Assembly: GCF_030295955.1 (NCBI RefSeq)
Contig: NZ_AP027363.1
Span: 3,139,046-3,203,045 of the forward strand
Direction: 5' to 3'
Source of the DNA: Thalassotalea agarivorans
GTDB taxonomy: Bacteria; Pseudomonadota; Gammaproteobacteria; Enterobacterales; Alteromonadaceae
Length of the DNA: 64,000 nt
The notes beneath the pieces are model-generated. The model ran no database searches and had not been told where the DNA came from. It saw only the letters and a list, made by a program, of their open reading frames with translations. Each line of letters opens with the position of its first letter. Position 1 is the stretch's first letter. The position numbers and the translations under genes were made by a program. This document shows positions 44,757 through 56,068 of this stretch, in pieces.

Positions 44757-45571
44757 CCTTAGATGAACTACTGCAAATTGCAATTGCTAGTGCAAAAAAA
44801 GCAGGTGAGCAGGTACTTAAGCACTATCATGCTGGCGACTACACCAAAGAAATAAAAGAAGATGACAGCCCGGTAACCAGTGCCGATATCGCGGCCAACG
44901 ATGTACTTATGGCGGAGCTGAAACGATTAACGCCTGATATTCCAATTGTTTCAGAGGAAGTCGGCGCGCTGCCACTTGCAGAGCGTGTTACTTGGCAAAG
45001 ATACTGGCTATTAGACCCCATTGATGGCACGGGTGAATTTATTCTCGCCAGTGGCGATTTCGCCGTGAATGTCGCCTTGGTTGAAAATCATTGGCCTGCT
45101 ATAGGTGTTATTCATGCACCTGAACATCGACTCACCTACTACGCACAAAAAGGTGTTGGCGCGTTTAAAGACAATGGTGAAAGCGCCATTCAAATAAAGG
45201 TTGAACCTTATACTAAAGACAGACCGATAAAAGTCGCAGTGAGTCGTCGCCAAGAACTCAATTTAATGGGGCAATACCTCAATAAAGACTTTCGTTTCGA
45301 ATATGTTGCACTGGGAAGTTGTTCGCTAAAAAATTGTCTTATTGCTGAAGGCGGCGCAGATTGCTATTTGCGCATCGGTCCTACGGGCGAATGGGATACA
45401 GGTGCTAGCCAATGTATTTTAGAACAAGCTGGTGGCAGCATTATAGACAGTGAATTCAAACAGCTTAGTTATAATCAGCGAGATACCTTAATGAACCCAG
45501 ATTTTATCTCACTAGGCGATCCAAATTTTCCGTGGCATGACATTATCAAGCCACACAAAACTGACCGATAG
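44753..45571 (+). CDS. cysQ: 3'(2'),5'-bisphosphate nucleotidase CysQ
   Basis: 272 residues. Mg-dependent phosphatase of the inositol monophosphatase fold that hydrolyses 3'-phosphoadenosine 5'-phosphate left by sulfate assimilation. Motifs: IVSEEVGALP, LDPIDGTGEFI and GEWDTGASQCILEQAGG. The ATGA overlap with nudE indicates translational coupling, and the nudE-cysQ pair is a common gammaproteobacterial arrangement. YceI follows 8 bp later. It would also clear PAP made by the sulfotransferase at 22325, if that enzyme is active; that link is inference. Confidence 0.94.
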   Translation: MTLDELLQIAIASAKKAGEQVLKHYHAGDYTKEIKEDDSPVTSADIAANDVLMAELKRLTPDIPIVSEEVGALPLAERVTWQRYWLLDPIDGTGEFILASGDFAVNVALVENHWPAIGVIHAPEHRLTYYAQKGVGAFKDNGESAIQIKVEPYTKDRPIKVAVSRRQELNLMGQYLNKDFRFEYVALGSCSLKNCLIAEGGADCYLRIGPTGEWDTGASQCILEQAGGSIIDSEFKQLSYNQRDTLMNPDFISLGDPNFPWHDIIKPHKTDR

Positions 45572-45579
45572 GACATGTT

Positions 45580-46149
45580 ATGAAAACCTTTATTACTGCG
45601 CTGTTATTAATTAACTTCTCTGCAATTGCGAACAATTGGCAACTAGATAGCGACAAATCAACGCTAAATTTTGTTAGCGTCAAAAAAGAAACTATCGCTG
45701 AAACGCATACTTTTGAAGCACTACAAGGCACCATTGATGCGCAAGGTAAAGCCAAACTTGTAGTGCAGCTAACGTCTGTAAATACCTTGATACCGATTCG
45801 CAACGAGCGTATGCAAACCATGTTGTTTGAAACGAATCAATACACTACCGCAGGCTTCAAGACCACTATTGACCCAACATTAATTTCTGGGCTAGCAGTA
45901 GGCGAACAAAAGCGAGTTACTTTATCTGGTGAGTTATCATTGCACGGCAAAGTGAATACGATTAGCGCTGACGTTGTTGTTACCAAGCTAAAGGATAAAA
46001 CTATCACGGTAAATACGGCAGCTCCCATCGTATTAAATGCGGCCGATTATGATTTAACCGCTGGTGTTGCCGCCCTACAAGCGATTGCGGGACTACCGAG
46101 CATTAGTTTAATGGTGCCGGTCACATTCCATTTAACGTTTAACGGCTAA
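45580..46149 (+). CDS. YceI-family periplasmic protein
   Basis: 189 residues with a signal peptide (FITALLLINFSAIA). The YceI lipocalin-like fold is clear: NWQLDSDKSTLNFVSVKK opens the domain, then VQLTSVNTLIPIRNERM and VTLSGELSLHGKVNTI. YceI proteins bind polyprenyl/isoprenoid lipids in the periplasm. AGGA precedes the ATG. It closes the nudE-cysQ-YceI transcript, and yheU converges on it directly. Confidence 0.88.
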   Translation: MKTFITALLLINFSAIANNWQLDSDKSTLNFVSVKKETIAETHTFEALQGTIDAQGKAKLVVQLTSVNTLIPIRNERMQTMLFETNQYTTAGFKTTIDPTLISGLAVGEQKRVTLSGELSLHGKVNTISADVVVTKLKDKTITVNTAAPIVLNAADYDLTAGVAALQAIAGLPSISLMVPVTFHLTFNG

Positions 46150-46374
46150 TTACTCAATTTCAAAGGTGCCGTCGTTCGGTAAAATATTGACCGTTTCGTG
46201 CAATTCTGAAAACACGATAACCGCACTGCCATTTTTTAATTGACGACGGACATCCTCTACTTTTTCGGCGAGCGCTTTTTCATGTTCGCCGTAATCAGTT
46301 CCCTCTTGCAATACATACTCTTTAATCAAATTTTCTAGCGTGTCAGACGCTATCTGTTGATACGGTATGATCAT
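46150..46374 (-). CDS. yheU: YheU family protein
   Basis: 74 residues, full length for this small family. Begins [20 protein letters not shown] and continues [20 protein letters not shown], the standard YheU pattern. Function is unknown, but it is almost always next to yheT. Its ATG overlaps the yheT stop by 4 bp (ATGA), with GAGGA upstream inside yheT, so it is translationally coupled. Confidence 0.92.
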   Translation of the reverse strand: MIIPYQQIASDTLENLIKEYVLQEGTDYGEHEKALAEKVEDVRRQLKNGSAVIVFSELHETVNILPNDGTFEIE

Positions 46375-47342
46375 AAATAGTCCTCAAAAAATTGCGGAAT
46401 GCGTTGTTCCAACCAAAAGAACGGTTTTAAGCCCCGCGCCGATATAAAGCCAACATGGCCGCCTTTTTCACTCACTTCAAAACGCACATGCTCTGGTAAA
46501 GTAGGTAGTTTTACAATTTCTTCATGGGCAAGGAAAGGATCGTCTTTGGCGTGTACAAACAGTGTAGGTATAGCAATTTTATCGATCACATAACGGCCGC
46601 TAACGGATTCATAGTAGTGCACAGCGTTATCAAAGCCATTGAGCGGCGCAGTTACTTTATCGTCAAAATCGAAAAGCAAACGAATATCAGCAAGTTCATC
46701 AGCCGAAATATGCGTCACCAGTCCATCCGCTATTTTGTCGGCGGTCGACGTCTTTAACATATCTACCAAATACTTTTGATAAATCTTAGAGCTACCCTGC
46801 GCAATTCGTTCACTGCAACTAAGCAAATGCAAGGGTGCACAAATAACTGCTGCACTTTGATACGGCGATTGTGTGGTTTGGGCCAAGTAACGCGTTAATA
46901 CATTACCGCCAAGGGAAAACCCCATGATCGCTTTGGGATTGCTATGAAAGTGTTGCGCTAAATAATCGCTAAAAAAGCTAATGTCATCAGTAAAACCTGA
47001 ATGGTAAGCATGCGCCTTGCGATTAGGTAAATCACCGCAGCCTCGAAAATGAATAAGTACACCAACCCATCCTTTTTCCGTTACCGATTTAAGCATTCCT
47101 TTGGCATAGTGGCTGTCTTTAGAGCCTCCTAGGCCATGCAAGATAACAACTATAGGTTGCTCTGGTGAAATAGAATCCGGTGTTTGCGTCCACGCCAGTT
47201 CAATAAAGTCACCGTCGGGTGTGTCGAGCTGCTGCTTGAAAGTGGAAATGGTTTCATTTCTGCGCAAAAGTTTTGCCGCCATGGTTTGCACATGACTATT
47301 ACTGAGCCACCAAGCGGGTTTGAACGTTGCAGAATAAATCAT
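46371..47342 (-). CDS. yheT: YheT-family alpha/beta hydrolase
   Basis: About 323 residues from the ATG at 47342. Cytosolic alpha/beta-hydrolase with the family start [20 protein letters not shown], the LPDGDF-like [28 protein letters not shown], and a nucleophile elbow [14 protein letters not shown]. The catalytic Asp/His are probably in [12 protein letters not shown] and EKGGHVGFI. Substrates are unknown. There is no Shine-Dalgarno: the start codon directly follows the T-run of an intrinsic terminator that ends the small gene upstream, so translation may depend on a transcript that reads through or starts inside that hairpin. yheU follows with overlap. Confidence 0.88.
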   Translation of the reverse strand: MIYSATFKPAWWLSNSHVQTMAAKLLRRNETISTFKQQLDTPDGDFIELAWTQTPDSISPEQPIVVILHGLGGSKDSHYAKGMLKSVTEKGWVGVLIHFRGCGDLPNRKAHAYHSGFTDDISFFSDYLAQHFHSNPKAIMGFSLGGNVLTRYLAQTTQSPYQSAAVICAPLHLLSCSERIAQGSSKIYQKYLVDMLKTSTADKIADGLVTHISADELADIRLLFDFDDKVTAPLNGFDNAVHYYESVSGRYVIDKIAIPTLFVHAKDDPFLAHEEIVKLPTLPEHVRFEVSEKGGHVGFISARGLKPFFWLEQRIPQFFEDYL

Positions 47343-47369
47343 AAAAAAAGCCCTAACCAAAGTTAGGGC
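47343..47369 (-). terminator. Intrinsic terminator abutting the yheT start
   Basis: Minus strand: GCCCTAAC / GTTAGGGC stem with a CAAA-type loop, followed by seven Ts that run into the yheT ATG. It would end transcripts from the small gene at 47446-47586. Confidence 0.85.
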
Positions 47370-47445
47370 CTAGTATACCAATTCATGTTGCTAGGTATAA
47401 GCGAATACGTCTTTCGACGGGAGATATTTCGAGCGTGTCAGCCGA

Positions 47446-47586
47446 CTAATGCGAACCCTTGCTATCGTGTTCAATGTGACTCAAGAAAAACCATACATAA
47501 TAGGCACAAATAGCTAATACAACCGCTAATCCAGTAAATGAAATAAAGACCACAGGGTCATTGAAAAACATAGTGAAAATATCCAT
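47446..47586 (-). CDS. Small single-helix membrane protein (possibly DUF3149-like)
   Basis: 46 residues, too short for most gene callers. A single hydrophobic segment (VVFISFTGLAVVLAICAYYV) is followed by a short charged tail (HIEHDSKGSH). A well-spaced GGAG precedes the ATG at 47586, and an intrinsic terminator follows, both supporting a real gene. It has the shape of DUF3149-type small membrane proteins, though I cannot confirm the family. Role unknown. Confidence 0.6.
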   Translation of the reverse strand: MDIFTMFFNDPVVFISFTGLAVVLAICAYYVWFFLSHIEHDSKGSH

Positions 47587-47663
47587 AAACGGCTCCTTTG
47601 TTTTGTAGGTTTTGTCTATGGATATATGTTAAATCGCTTTATCTGAAAAAAAGCTGATATAGA

Positions 47664-48398
47664 TCAATATACCAGTCGATTTTGCTCTCTTAATCTCGCT
47701 TTTTCTTCAAGCTGAGTGAGAATTTTTGTACGCAGCGTTTCTGCCTGTGCGCGCCCTAATTCAATGTCTGCGCTACTCATGTTGCGCTCATCTAAAATAA
47801 GGCTCTTCTCTGCTGGCGTATAGCCCGCGCGCGCCGCAAGGGTATTCCAAATGAAAGATTGTTTTACATCTTTCTTAACCCCTTTACCTTCTGAGTACAG
47901 TAGCGCTAAATTAAACTGTGCTAACGCAAAATTTTGATTCGCCGCGCGCTCATACCACTTCGCTGCTTGCTTGTAATCTTTGTAAGTGCCTTGTCCTTGC
48001 TCGTACATAACACCTAGATTGAATTGTGCTGCTTCAAGCCCTTTCATCGCTGCTTTTTGGTTTAACTCAAAGGCTTTCTTTTCGTCTTTTGGCACACCAT
48101 TGCCGTCAGTGTACATGACCGCTAACTGAAAGTTAGCACTGGGGTCATTTTGCTCTGCCGCTTGTTCTAAATAGCCAATTGCTTTTGGGATATCTTTCTT
48201 AACACCCCAGCCATTGATATACATTTGCGCAAGTTGAAATTGAGCAGGCGCAACACCCATCTCTGCCAGTGCTTCAAATTGCTGTTTTGCTGATTGAAAG
48301 TCACCTCGATTTAGGTCAGATAAGCCTTTTTCGTAATCCAAGGCGAAGCTATTAAAACTTAAAAGAAGTGCAACTACACAGGAGATCAACGCTTTCAT
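47664..48398 (-). CDS. Secreted Sel1-repeat protein
   Basis: 244 residues with a signal peptide (LISCVVALLLSFNSFA). Four to five Sel1-like repeats of about 36 residues follow: APAQFQLAQMYINGWGVKKD, PSANFQLAVMYTDGNGVPKD, EAAQFNLGVMYEQGQGTYKD and ALAQFNLALLYSEGKGVKKD. Sel1 repeats form an alpha-solenoid for protein contacts, here in the periplasm. The C-terminal 50 residues are charged and helical. AGGA precedes the ATG. It lies 80 bp downstream of the M1 peptidase gene, but the partner is unknown. Confidence 0.9.
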   Translation of the reverse strand: MKALISCVVALLLSFNSFALDYEKGLSDLNRGDFQSAKQQFEALAEMGVAPAQFQLAQMYINGWGVKKDIPKAIGYLEQAAEQNDPSANFQLAVMYTDGNGVPKDEKKAFELNQKAAMKGLEAAQFNLGVMYEQGQGTYKDYKQAAKWYERAANQNFALAQFNLALLYSEGKGVKKDVKQSFIWNTLAARAGYTPAEKSLILDERNMSSADIELGRAQAETLRTKILTQLEEKARLREQNRLVY

Positions 48399-48478
48399 AA
48401 ATATCCTATTATTCGCGAAGTTAGATTAACTATAGTGTAGTCGAGAATCGGGGCTAAGGTCGATAGCCCCGCATAAAA

Positions 48479-50125
48479 TTAATCACCTAAGATGTTTAAA
48501 AATGTGACATAAAAGTTTGGATCTACACGCAATGTTTTTGGCTTGCTTGGTAAAATAGACCACTTGTCAGTGACTTCAAGCCAAACAGGCTGACCATCGA
48601 TAAAAACACGCACTGGCATATTAAAGCCCTTCACTACCTGGTTCCAACGCACTCTCACGTCATCACCTTTGTTAAAATACTCCAAGGTTGGCACGCGATA
48701 GTCTCGTAGATATTGGTCAAAGATTTTAGATAAATCTTTCTCGGTTTTTGCATCCATGTAGGCTTCGATTTGCGCTGATTCAACCGTTTGTAAGGCAAAG
48801 TCGCGGTTTAATCCACGTAAAATTTCTCGCCACAGTTTATCGTCATTAACTACCTGGCGAATAGTATGCAGCATGTTTCCGCCTTTGTAATACATGTCTT
48901 TGCTACCCGAGCGATTAATATGTGGTATGCCTATGATTGGCGCTTCATTGAATATATTGTGGCGCGTACCGCGCACATATTCGTCACCTTCAGCTTTCGA
49001 GAAATGGTACTCCAAGAACAGACTTTCCGAATAATTAGTAAACGCCTCGTGCACCCACAAATCAGCGTTGTCCTTAGCGGTAATATTATTAGCAAACCAC
49101 TCGTGACCTACTTCGTGAATAATAATAAAATCAAACTTATCGCCGTTTCCTGTCGCGCTTAAGTCACGCCCTTTATAACCATTTTGATAGCCGTTTCCGT
49201 ATGTCACCGAGCTTTGATGTTCCATGCCCAAATAAGGCACTTCTACTAATTTAAAACTGTCGTCGTAAAACGGGTACGGACCAAACCAATGCTCAAAGGC
49301 TTCAATAGATCTTGGCGCATCTTTAAACTGTACCTTGGCTTTTTCCAAGTTTTCGCGCAGCACGTAATAATCCATATCAAGGGTGCCACCTTCGCCATTA
49401 AATGTTTCACCAAAATAAACGTAATCGCCTATGTTGATATTCACCGTATAATTGTTGATAGGTTTAGTGACTTGCCAATGAAATACGCGCGTGTCCTTTT
49501 TCTCTTCGGTGTTTACTAAACGCCCGTTAGCAATGCCCATCAGAGGTTTTTCCACTTCAGCACTAATTAGCACGCCCTTGTCTGGTTCATCGTAACCATG
49601 ATCTTTTGACGGCCACCAAATACTTGAACCTATACCTTGATTTGACGTGGCAATAAAAGGCAGACCATTACTGTCTTGGCTCCAAGTAAAACCACCATCC
49701 CATGGCGGCCTTACCGCAACATGAGGTTGCCCCTGCCAATGCAACACCACCTGTTTTTCAGCGCCCAGCGGCTGCTTACTAGCAAGCGTAATAAAATAGG
49801 TATATCCGTCCTGCTCAATGGTTAACGCTTGGCCACCTTGTTCGGCTTTCGTGAGCTTTAGCGGAGGTTGTAGCTCGATTTGGAAGCGTTTTTGCTCACC
49901 GATAACTTTGTAAGTTACCGTGTTTGTTCCTTTGATTTGCTTGTTTTTTCTGTCTACAGCAAAGGCTAAATGATAGTGCTGTAAGTCCCACCATGCGCGC
50001 TCAGGCGTAATTGAGCCACGCAAAATATCTTGATGAGTAACATCTTTTTGTTCAAATACATCGCCAGCAGATACAGATAGTGACGTGCTAAGTAGCAATG
50101 AGGTAATAAGTGCAGGTAGTTTCAT
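48479..50125 (-). CDS. Secreted M1-family metallopeptidase
   Basis: About 548 residues from the ATG at 50125, where a signal peptide (LITSLLLSTSLSVSAG) begins. The frame stays open further upstream only because it reads through a short tandem repeat, so the longer start is rejected. Zinc-binding motif HEVGHEWFANN with the downstream Glu in WVHEAFTNYSE, near residues 335-357. The substrate-binding motif is GMEHQSSVTYGN, the variant of GAMEN found in bacterial M1 peptidases. The N-terminal beta-saddle domain is present, but the large C-terminal domain is short. Aminopeptidase activity on exported peptides is likely. Confidence 0.9.
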   Translation of the reverse strand: MKLPALITSLLLSTSLSVSAGDVFEQKDVTHQDILRGSITPERAWWDLQHYHLAFAVDRKNKQIKGTNTVTYKVIGEQKRFQIELQPPLKLTKAEQGGQALTIEQDGYTYFITLASKQPLGAEKQVVLHWQGQPHVAVRPPWDGGFTWSQDSNGLPFIATSNQGIGSSIWWPSKDHGYDEPDKGVLISAEVEKPLMGIANGRLVNTEEKKDTRVFHWQVTKPINNYTVNINIGDYVYFGETFNGEGGTLDMDYYVLRENLEKAKVQFKDAPRSIEAFEHWFGPYPFYDDSFKLVEVPYLGMEHQSSVTYGNGYQNGYKGRDLSATGNGDKFDFIIIHEVGHEWFANNITAKDNADLWVHEAFTNYSESLFLEYHFSKAEGDEYVRGTRHNIFNEAPIIGIPHINRSGSKDMYYKGGNMLHTIRQVVNDDKLWREILRGLNRDFALQTVESAQIEAYMDAKTEKDLSKIFDQYLRDYRVPTLEYFNKGDDVRVRWNQVVKGFNMPVRVFIDGQPVWLEVTDKWSILPSKPKTLRVDPNFYVTFLNILGD

Positions 50126-50172
50126 AAGGCATGCTTCATTATTTTTATTGCATACAATATACCTACCAATAA

Positions 50173-50233
50173 ACAAATAGGCAAATAGGCAAATAGGCAA
50201 ATAGGCAAATAGGCAAATAGGCAAATAGGCAAA
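50173..50233. repeat. 8-bp tandem repeat GCAAATAG (about 7 copies)
   Basis: Six exact copies of GCAAATAG (50181-50228), a first copy with one change (ACAAATAG) and a partial last copy. It lies about 48 bp upstream of the M1 peptidase start, in its probable 5' untranslated or promoter region. Copy number change could alter promoter spacing. Confidence 0.85.
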
Positions 50234-50369
50234 CGCCAGCTAATTACCTTTCGTCAATCTCAACAAGTAAAAGCAGTTAAGGTGACAACACACAATAATC
50301 CGCTTGCGTGCGCTAACTATTGCCCTTAGAATCAGCATCGACTAGTCACTAAATTGAGTGGCTAAACAC

Positions 50370-50462
50370 TTGTCGGAGTGCCAGAGGCTGAGATCGCGAA
50401 AGCGGGATCCGTGGAACCTGATCAGAGTAGGCTAACTAGCCAAATCTGCGTAGGGAACAAGA
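50370..50462 (+). promoter_or_regulatory. TPP (thi-box) riboswitch
   Basis: Diagnostic elements of the THI element in order: TTGTCGGAGTGCC, GGCTGAGATCG, GGGATCCGTGGAACCTGATC and the 3' GCGTAGGGAAC. It lies 85 bp before thiC. An 11-bp stem follows at 50465-50493 (AAACAGTAGCT / AGCTATTGTTT) with only a few Ts, which may be part of the expression platform. TPP binding should switch off the thi operon. Confidence 0.95.
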
Positions 50463-50540
50463 GCAAACAGTAGCTTTTCATGAGCTATTGTTTCTATTCA
50501 TCTGCCAATACTCCGCCTGCATAATTTTCATCACAGGTGA

Positions 50541-52433
<1,893 letters not shown>

Positions 52434-52436
52434 ACG

Positions 52437-53570
52437 ATGAACATTGTCATTGTAGGTGCCGGTTTAATGGGGCGACTCGTCGCCCTAGATTTGCACCGCA
52501 AAGGTCATCAAATAACCCTGCTAGATAGAGACACTAAGCAAGGCAAGCAAAGTAGCGCTTACGCTGCCGCCGGATTGTTAACACCACTTGGCGAAGCGTT
52601 TAAAGCCGAGCCTAATATTGTCGCTATGGGTTTGGCTGCTTTGCAAAAGTGGCCCGCACTCGTTGCATCGCTGGACGAGCCTGTCTTTTTTCAGCAACAA
52701 GGGGCGCTTATGGTGTGCCATGAGCAAGACAAGGGTGATTTTTTGCGCCAACAGCGTTACTTGCAGCAGCACTATGCTGAGCACCCCATGCACACCCTTG
52801 ATAGGGCGGGCATTGAAGCACTTGAGCCTGAACTTGGACGCAGCTTCAATTTGGGTTTGTATTTGCCCGAAGAAGGGCAAATAGGTAATCGACGCCTACT
52901 GATTGCATTGCAAAAGCAACTTCAGCGCTACGGCATCAATTGGCTTGAACAAAGTGATGTTACTTCGCTGTGCGCTAAATCAGGGCAGGTGTCATACCAA
53001 AGGCAAGAGCAACAATACTCGATAACGGCTGATATCATCATTGACTGTCGCGGCGTTAATGCGGCAGAAACGCATAACGGTTTAGCCAATAGTTCACTAA
53101 GCACATTACGTGGTGTAAGAGGTGAATTGTTTCAACTGTTTGCGCCAGAGGTCAATATTAGTCGCCCGATTCGTTTGATGCATCCTCGCTATCAACTCTA
53201 CATTGCGCCGAAGTCAAAAGGCTTCTATGTGGTTGGTGCAACAGAAATTGAAAGTGAAGATAAAGGGCCGATGACTGTGCGCTCTGCACTCGAATTACTC
53301 AGTGCTGCTTACAGCGTGCACCCTGGCTTTGCAGAAGCGCAAATAAGACAGCATGTCAGCGCGTTGCGTCCAGCGTTTCAAGATAATCAACCCAAGCTGA
53401 TAAGAAACAATAAGTTAATTCACGTTAATGGCTTGTTTAGGCACGGCTTTTTGATTGCGCCCATTATCATGGAACAAACTACGGCGCTTGTGGAGGCGAT
53501 GGCAACCTCACAGATTAGTTTAGCAACCTTGCCACACAACCAATTTATACAGGTACAAGATTGTGATTAA
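52437..53570 (+). CDS. thiO: Glycine oxidase ThiO
   Basis: 377 residues. FAD-dependent oxidase that makes dehydroglycine for the thiazole ring, replacing the anaerobic tyrosine lyase ThiH. The Rossmann motif is IVGAGLMGRLVALDLHRKGH, and conserved DAAO-family stretches include SSAYAAAGLLTPLGEAF and the C-terminal GLFRHGFLIAPIIME. Its use implies aerobic thiamine synthesis. It lies between thiC and thiS, overlapping thiS by 8 bp. Confidence 0.93.
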   Translation: MNIVIVGAGLMGRLVALDLHRKGHQITLLDRDTKQGKQSSAYAAAGLLTPLGEAFKAEPNIVAMGLAALQKWPALVASLDEPVFFQQQGALMVCHEQDKGDFLRQQRYLQQHYAEHPMHTLDRAGIEALEPELGRSFNLGLYLPEEGQIGNRRLLIALQKQLQRYGINWLEQSDVTSLCAKSGQVSYQRQEQQYSITADIIIDCRGVNAAETHNGLANSSLSTLRGVRGELFQLFAPEVNISRPIRLMHPRYQLYIAPKSKGFYVVGATEIESEDKGPMTVRSALELLSAAYSVHPGFAEAQIRQHVSALRPAFQDNQPKLIRNNKLIHVNGLFRHGFLIAPIIMEQTTALVEAMATSQISLATLPHNQFIQVQDCD

Positions 53571-53766
53571 TATTCACATAAACGGCGAAGCCACAACACT
53601 TTGTAAAACCAGCACAATGGCTGACGCACTTGAGCAATACGTTGAAGCAAAATCGACTTTTGCCGCCGCGTTAAATGGTGAGTTTGTCGCTCGTGACGAC
53701 TATAACCATACGCAGCTAAAATCAGGCGATAGCATTGATGTTATGCTACCGATACAAGGGGGCTAA
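53563..53766 (+). CDS. thiS: Sulfur carrier protein ThiS
   Basis: 67 residues, starting at GTG inside the end of thiO. Ubiquitin-like sulfur carrier, ending in the required Gly-Gly (MLPIQGG). The beta-grasp pattern is [11 protein letters not shown]... [15 protein letters not shown]. The C-terminal glycine is adenylated and thiocarboxylated before ThiG uses it. The adenylating enzyme ThiF is not encoded in this operon. Confidence 0.95.
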   Translation: MINIHINGEATTLCKTSTMADALEQYVEAKSTFAAALNGEFVARDDYNHTQLKSGDSIDVMLPIQGG

Positions 53767-53767
53767 A

Positions 53768-54565
53768 ATGTCACTTTCTATTTATGGAACACAATTAAAC
53801 AACCGTCTCTTAATTGGTAGTGCTTTATATCCATCACCAGACATTATGAAGCAGGCGATTTTAGCGAGTGGTTCACAAGTGGTGACCTTGTCGCTCAAAC
53901 GGCAAAATCCTGCACAGCAAGGCGGCGAGAAGATATGGCAATATATCCAAGAAATCATGGCTCAAGTAGACGGTCATTTGCTGCCTAATACTGCCGGATG
54001 TAAAACCGCTAAAGAGGTTATTACGCTGGCCAAAATGAGTCGCGAGATATTTCAAACCAACTGGATTAAAGTGGAAACGATTGGCGATGACTACAATTTA
54101 CAACCCGATGCAATTGAACTGCTCGCCGCCACTAAAACATTAATTGCCGACGGCTTTAACGTTTTACCTTATTGCACAGACGATTTGGTGCTATGTCAGC
54201 GCCTTTGGGATCTCGGTTGCGAAGTGATCATGCCTTGGGCTTCGCCTATAGGCACCGGCAAAGGATTAATGAATCCATACAATCTAGAAACTATCCGTAT
54301 GCGCTTGCCAGAGGCTACACTGATACTAGACGCAGGTATTGGCAAACCGTCTGACGCCTGTTTGGCGATGGAAATGGGATACGATGGCATCTTACTTAAT
54401 AGTGCTGTAGCACTTGCTGATAATCCGGTATTAATGGCAAAGGCTTTCAATCAATCACTAAGCGCTGGTGAAAACGCATATGTTGCTGGCATTATGCAAC
54501 AGCGCCAAACAGCGCATCCTAGTACGCCAACACTCGATACGCCTTTTTGGCATCAGGAATCTTAA
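53768..54565 (+). CDS. thiG: Thiazole synthase ThiG
   Basis: About 265 residues from the ATG at 53768, 1 bp after the thiS stop, with a GGGGG-type ribosome site inside thiS. ThiG builds the thiazole phosphate from ThiS-thiocarboxylate, dehydroglycine and deoxyxylulose phosphate. Visible motifs: [12 protein letters not shown], the Schiff-base lysine region [25 protein letters not shown] and [23 protein letters not shown] barrel, normal length. Part of the tight thiC-O-S-G-DE operon. Confidence 0.95.
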   Translation: MSLSIYGTQLNNRLLIGSALYPSPDIMKQAILASGSQVVTLSLKRQNPAQQGGEKIWQYIQEIMAQVDGHLLPNTAGCKTAKEVITLAKMSREIFQTNWIKVETIGDDYNLQPDAIELLAATKTLIADGFNVLPYCTDDLVLCQRLWDLGCEVIMPWASPIGTGKGLMNPYNLETIRMRLPEATLILDAGIGKPSDACLAMEMGYDGILLNSAVALADNPVLMAKAFNQSLSAGENAYVAGIMQQRQTAHPSTPTLDTPFWHQES

Positions 54566-54568
54566 TGC

Positions 54569-56068
54569 ATGAGCGATAAACCTATTATCTGGACTATTTC
54601 GGGGAGCGATTGTAGCGCCGGTGCGGGCATTGCCGCGGATCTTCGTACCGGCCATAGTTTTGGCGTGGAAGTGTGCACCATCAGTACCGCGAATACCACG
54701 CAAAATAGTAAACAGTTTTATGCCGTGAATGCCACAGATATCGCTATTTTGGAAGAGCAAGCGCAAGCCTTGCTTGAAGACAAATTCCCACGCGTGATTA
54801 AAATAGGATTGATCGCAAATGACAAGCAAGCAAAATGGTTGTACAACTTACTCAAAGATCTAAAAGCACGCCACGATATATTGGTAGTTTACGACCCCGT
54901 GGGGCAAGCGAGTGTGGGTGGTGTTATGTCGACGGCCAATCAAGCCTTTTCAACGGGCTTTTATCCCTACATTGATATCATTACGCCGAACCTAAGCGAA
55001 GCACAAAATATTACCGGCGAAACAGACACTACAAAACAAGCAAAAGCTTTTAAGCAATTAGGCATATCAACGGTCATTATTAAGGGCGGTCATAGTGATG
55101 ACGACAGCTGCACCGATATCTGTTATCACGCCACTGACAATATCGGCGACAATGGCGAACACGTTTATTGTCTTAGCAGCGATAAAATCAATACACGATA
55201 TAGCCATGGTGGTGGCTGTTCATTCGCAAGTGCGGTCGCCGCCTGTTTAGCCCAAGGCTATCTAGTGCGAGATGCAATCACACTAGCAAAAGCATTTATC
55301 AATCAGGGACTGCATGCCAACCTAGGCAAAATGGAGCACTATGGCGCTTTTGAACAAACCCAATTTCCCACTAACCCCGCCATGTTTCCTCGCGTAGTGG
55401 ATAATATTCAGCAGCGCTTTAGTCAATTACCGGCGTTTAAACCACTGAACCTTTCGCCAAACCAATCTTTGGGCATCTACCCAGTTATTGGCAGTATTGA
55501 ATGGCTTGAGAAGTTGCTGCCGCTTAACTTTAATATTATTCAGCTAAGGCTCAAAGATAAAAGTCAGGCCACCATAGAGGCTGAAATCAAACGCGCGGTT
55601 GAATTAGCGAAAGACTATCCAAATACTCGCCTATTCATTAACGACTATTGGCAACTAGCGATTACTCATGGTGCTTACGGCGTGCATATTGGTCAAGAAG
55701 ACTTGTTAGATACCGATCTAGCGGCAATTAATCGCGCAGGATTGCGTCTTGGCATCTCCACCCATGGCTGCTACGAGTTTTTGTTAGCACAGCAGCTGCA
55801 ACCATCTTACCTAGCGGTCGGCGCTATCTTTCCAACCAAAACAAAAGATATGACGGGGCAAATTCAAGGGGTGCAAACACTCACTCACCTCCTGTCGCTT
55901 AAGGCTGATATTCCTGTTGTTGCAATTGGTGGTATTAGTATTGAACGAGCGCCTTCTGTGTGGCAAACCGGTGTGGATAGTATTGCGGTTGTTACCGCGA
56001 TTACAGAGGCGAGTGATTATGTTGAGGCGAGTAAGGTGTTGCAGGGGATTACGGGAGTTGGGGAATAG
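54569..56068 (+). CDS. thiDE: Fused HMP(-P) kinase / thiamine phosphate synthase ThiDE
   Basis: 499 residues, a fusion of two steps. Residues about 1-275 are ThiD (ribokinase fold): GSDCSAGAGIAADLRTG, VYDPVGQASVGG, ITPNLSEAQNITGE and IIKGGHSDD. Residues about 300-499 are ThiE: IQLRLKDKSQA, RLFINDYWQLAI, GVHIGQEDL and VGAIFPTKTKD. It makes HMP diphosphate and joins it to the thiazole phosphate. The GG in the ThiE active-site ending VAIGGISIE is present. It starts 3 bp after thiG. Last gene of the operon; a 7-bp tandem repeat begins immediately after its stop. Confidence 0.95.
   Translation: MSDKPIIWTISGSDCSAGAGIAADLRTGHSFGVEVCTISTANTTQNSKQFYAVNATDIAILEEQAQALLEDKFPRVIKIGLIANDKQAKWLYNLLKDLKARHDILVVYDPVGQASVGGVMSTANQAFSTGFYPYIDIITPNLSEAQNITGETDTTKQAKAFKQLGISTVIIKGGHSDDDSCTDICYHATDNIGDNGEHVYCLSSDKINTRYSHGGGCSFASAVAACLAQGYLVRDAITLAKAFINQGLHANLGKMEHYGAFEQTQFPTNPAMFPRVVDNIQQRFSQLPAFKPLNLSPNQSLGIYPVIGSIEWLEKLLPLNFNIIQLRLKDKSQATIEAEIKRAVELAKDYPNTRLFINDYWQLAITHGAYGVHIGQEDLLDTDLAAINRAGLRLGISTHGCYEFLLAQQLQPSYLAVGAIFPTKTKDMTGQIQGVQTLTHLLSLKADIPVVAIGGISIERAPSVWQTGVDSIAVVTAITEASDYVEASKVLQGITGVGE

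Noticed and set aside
50126-50224. Longer N-terminus for the M1 peptidase
   Set aside because: The extension encodes only the 8-bp tandem repeat, and a good signal peptide starts at the ATG at 50125.
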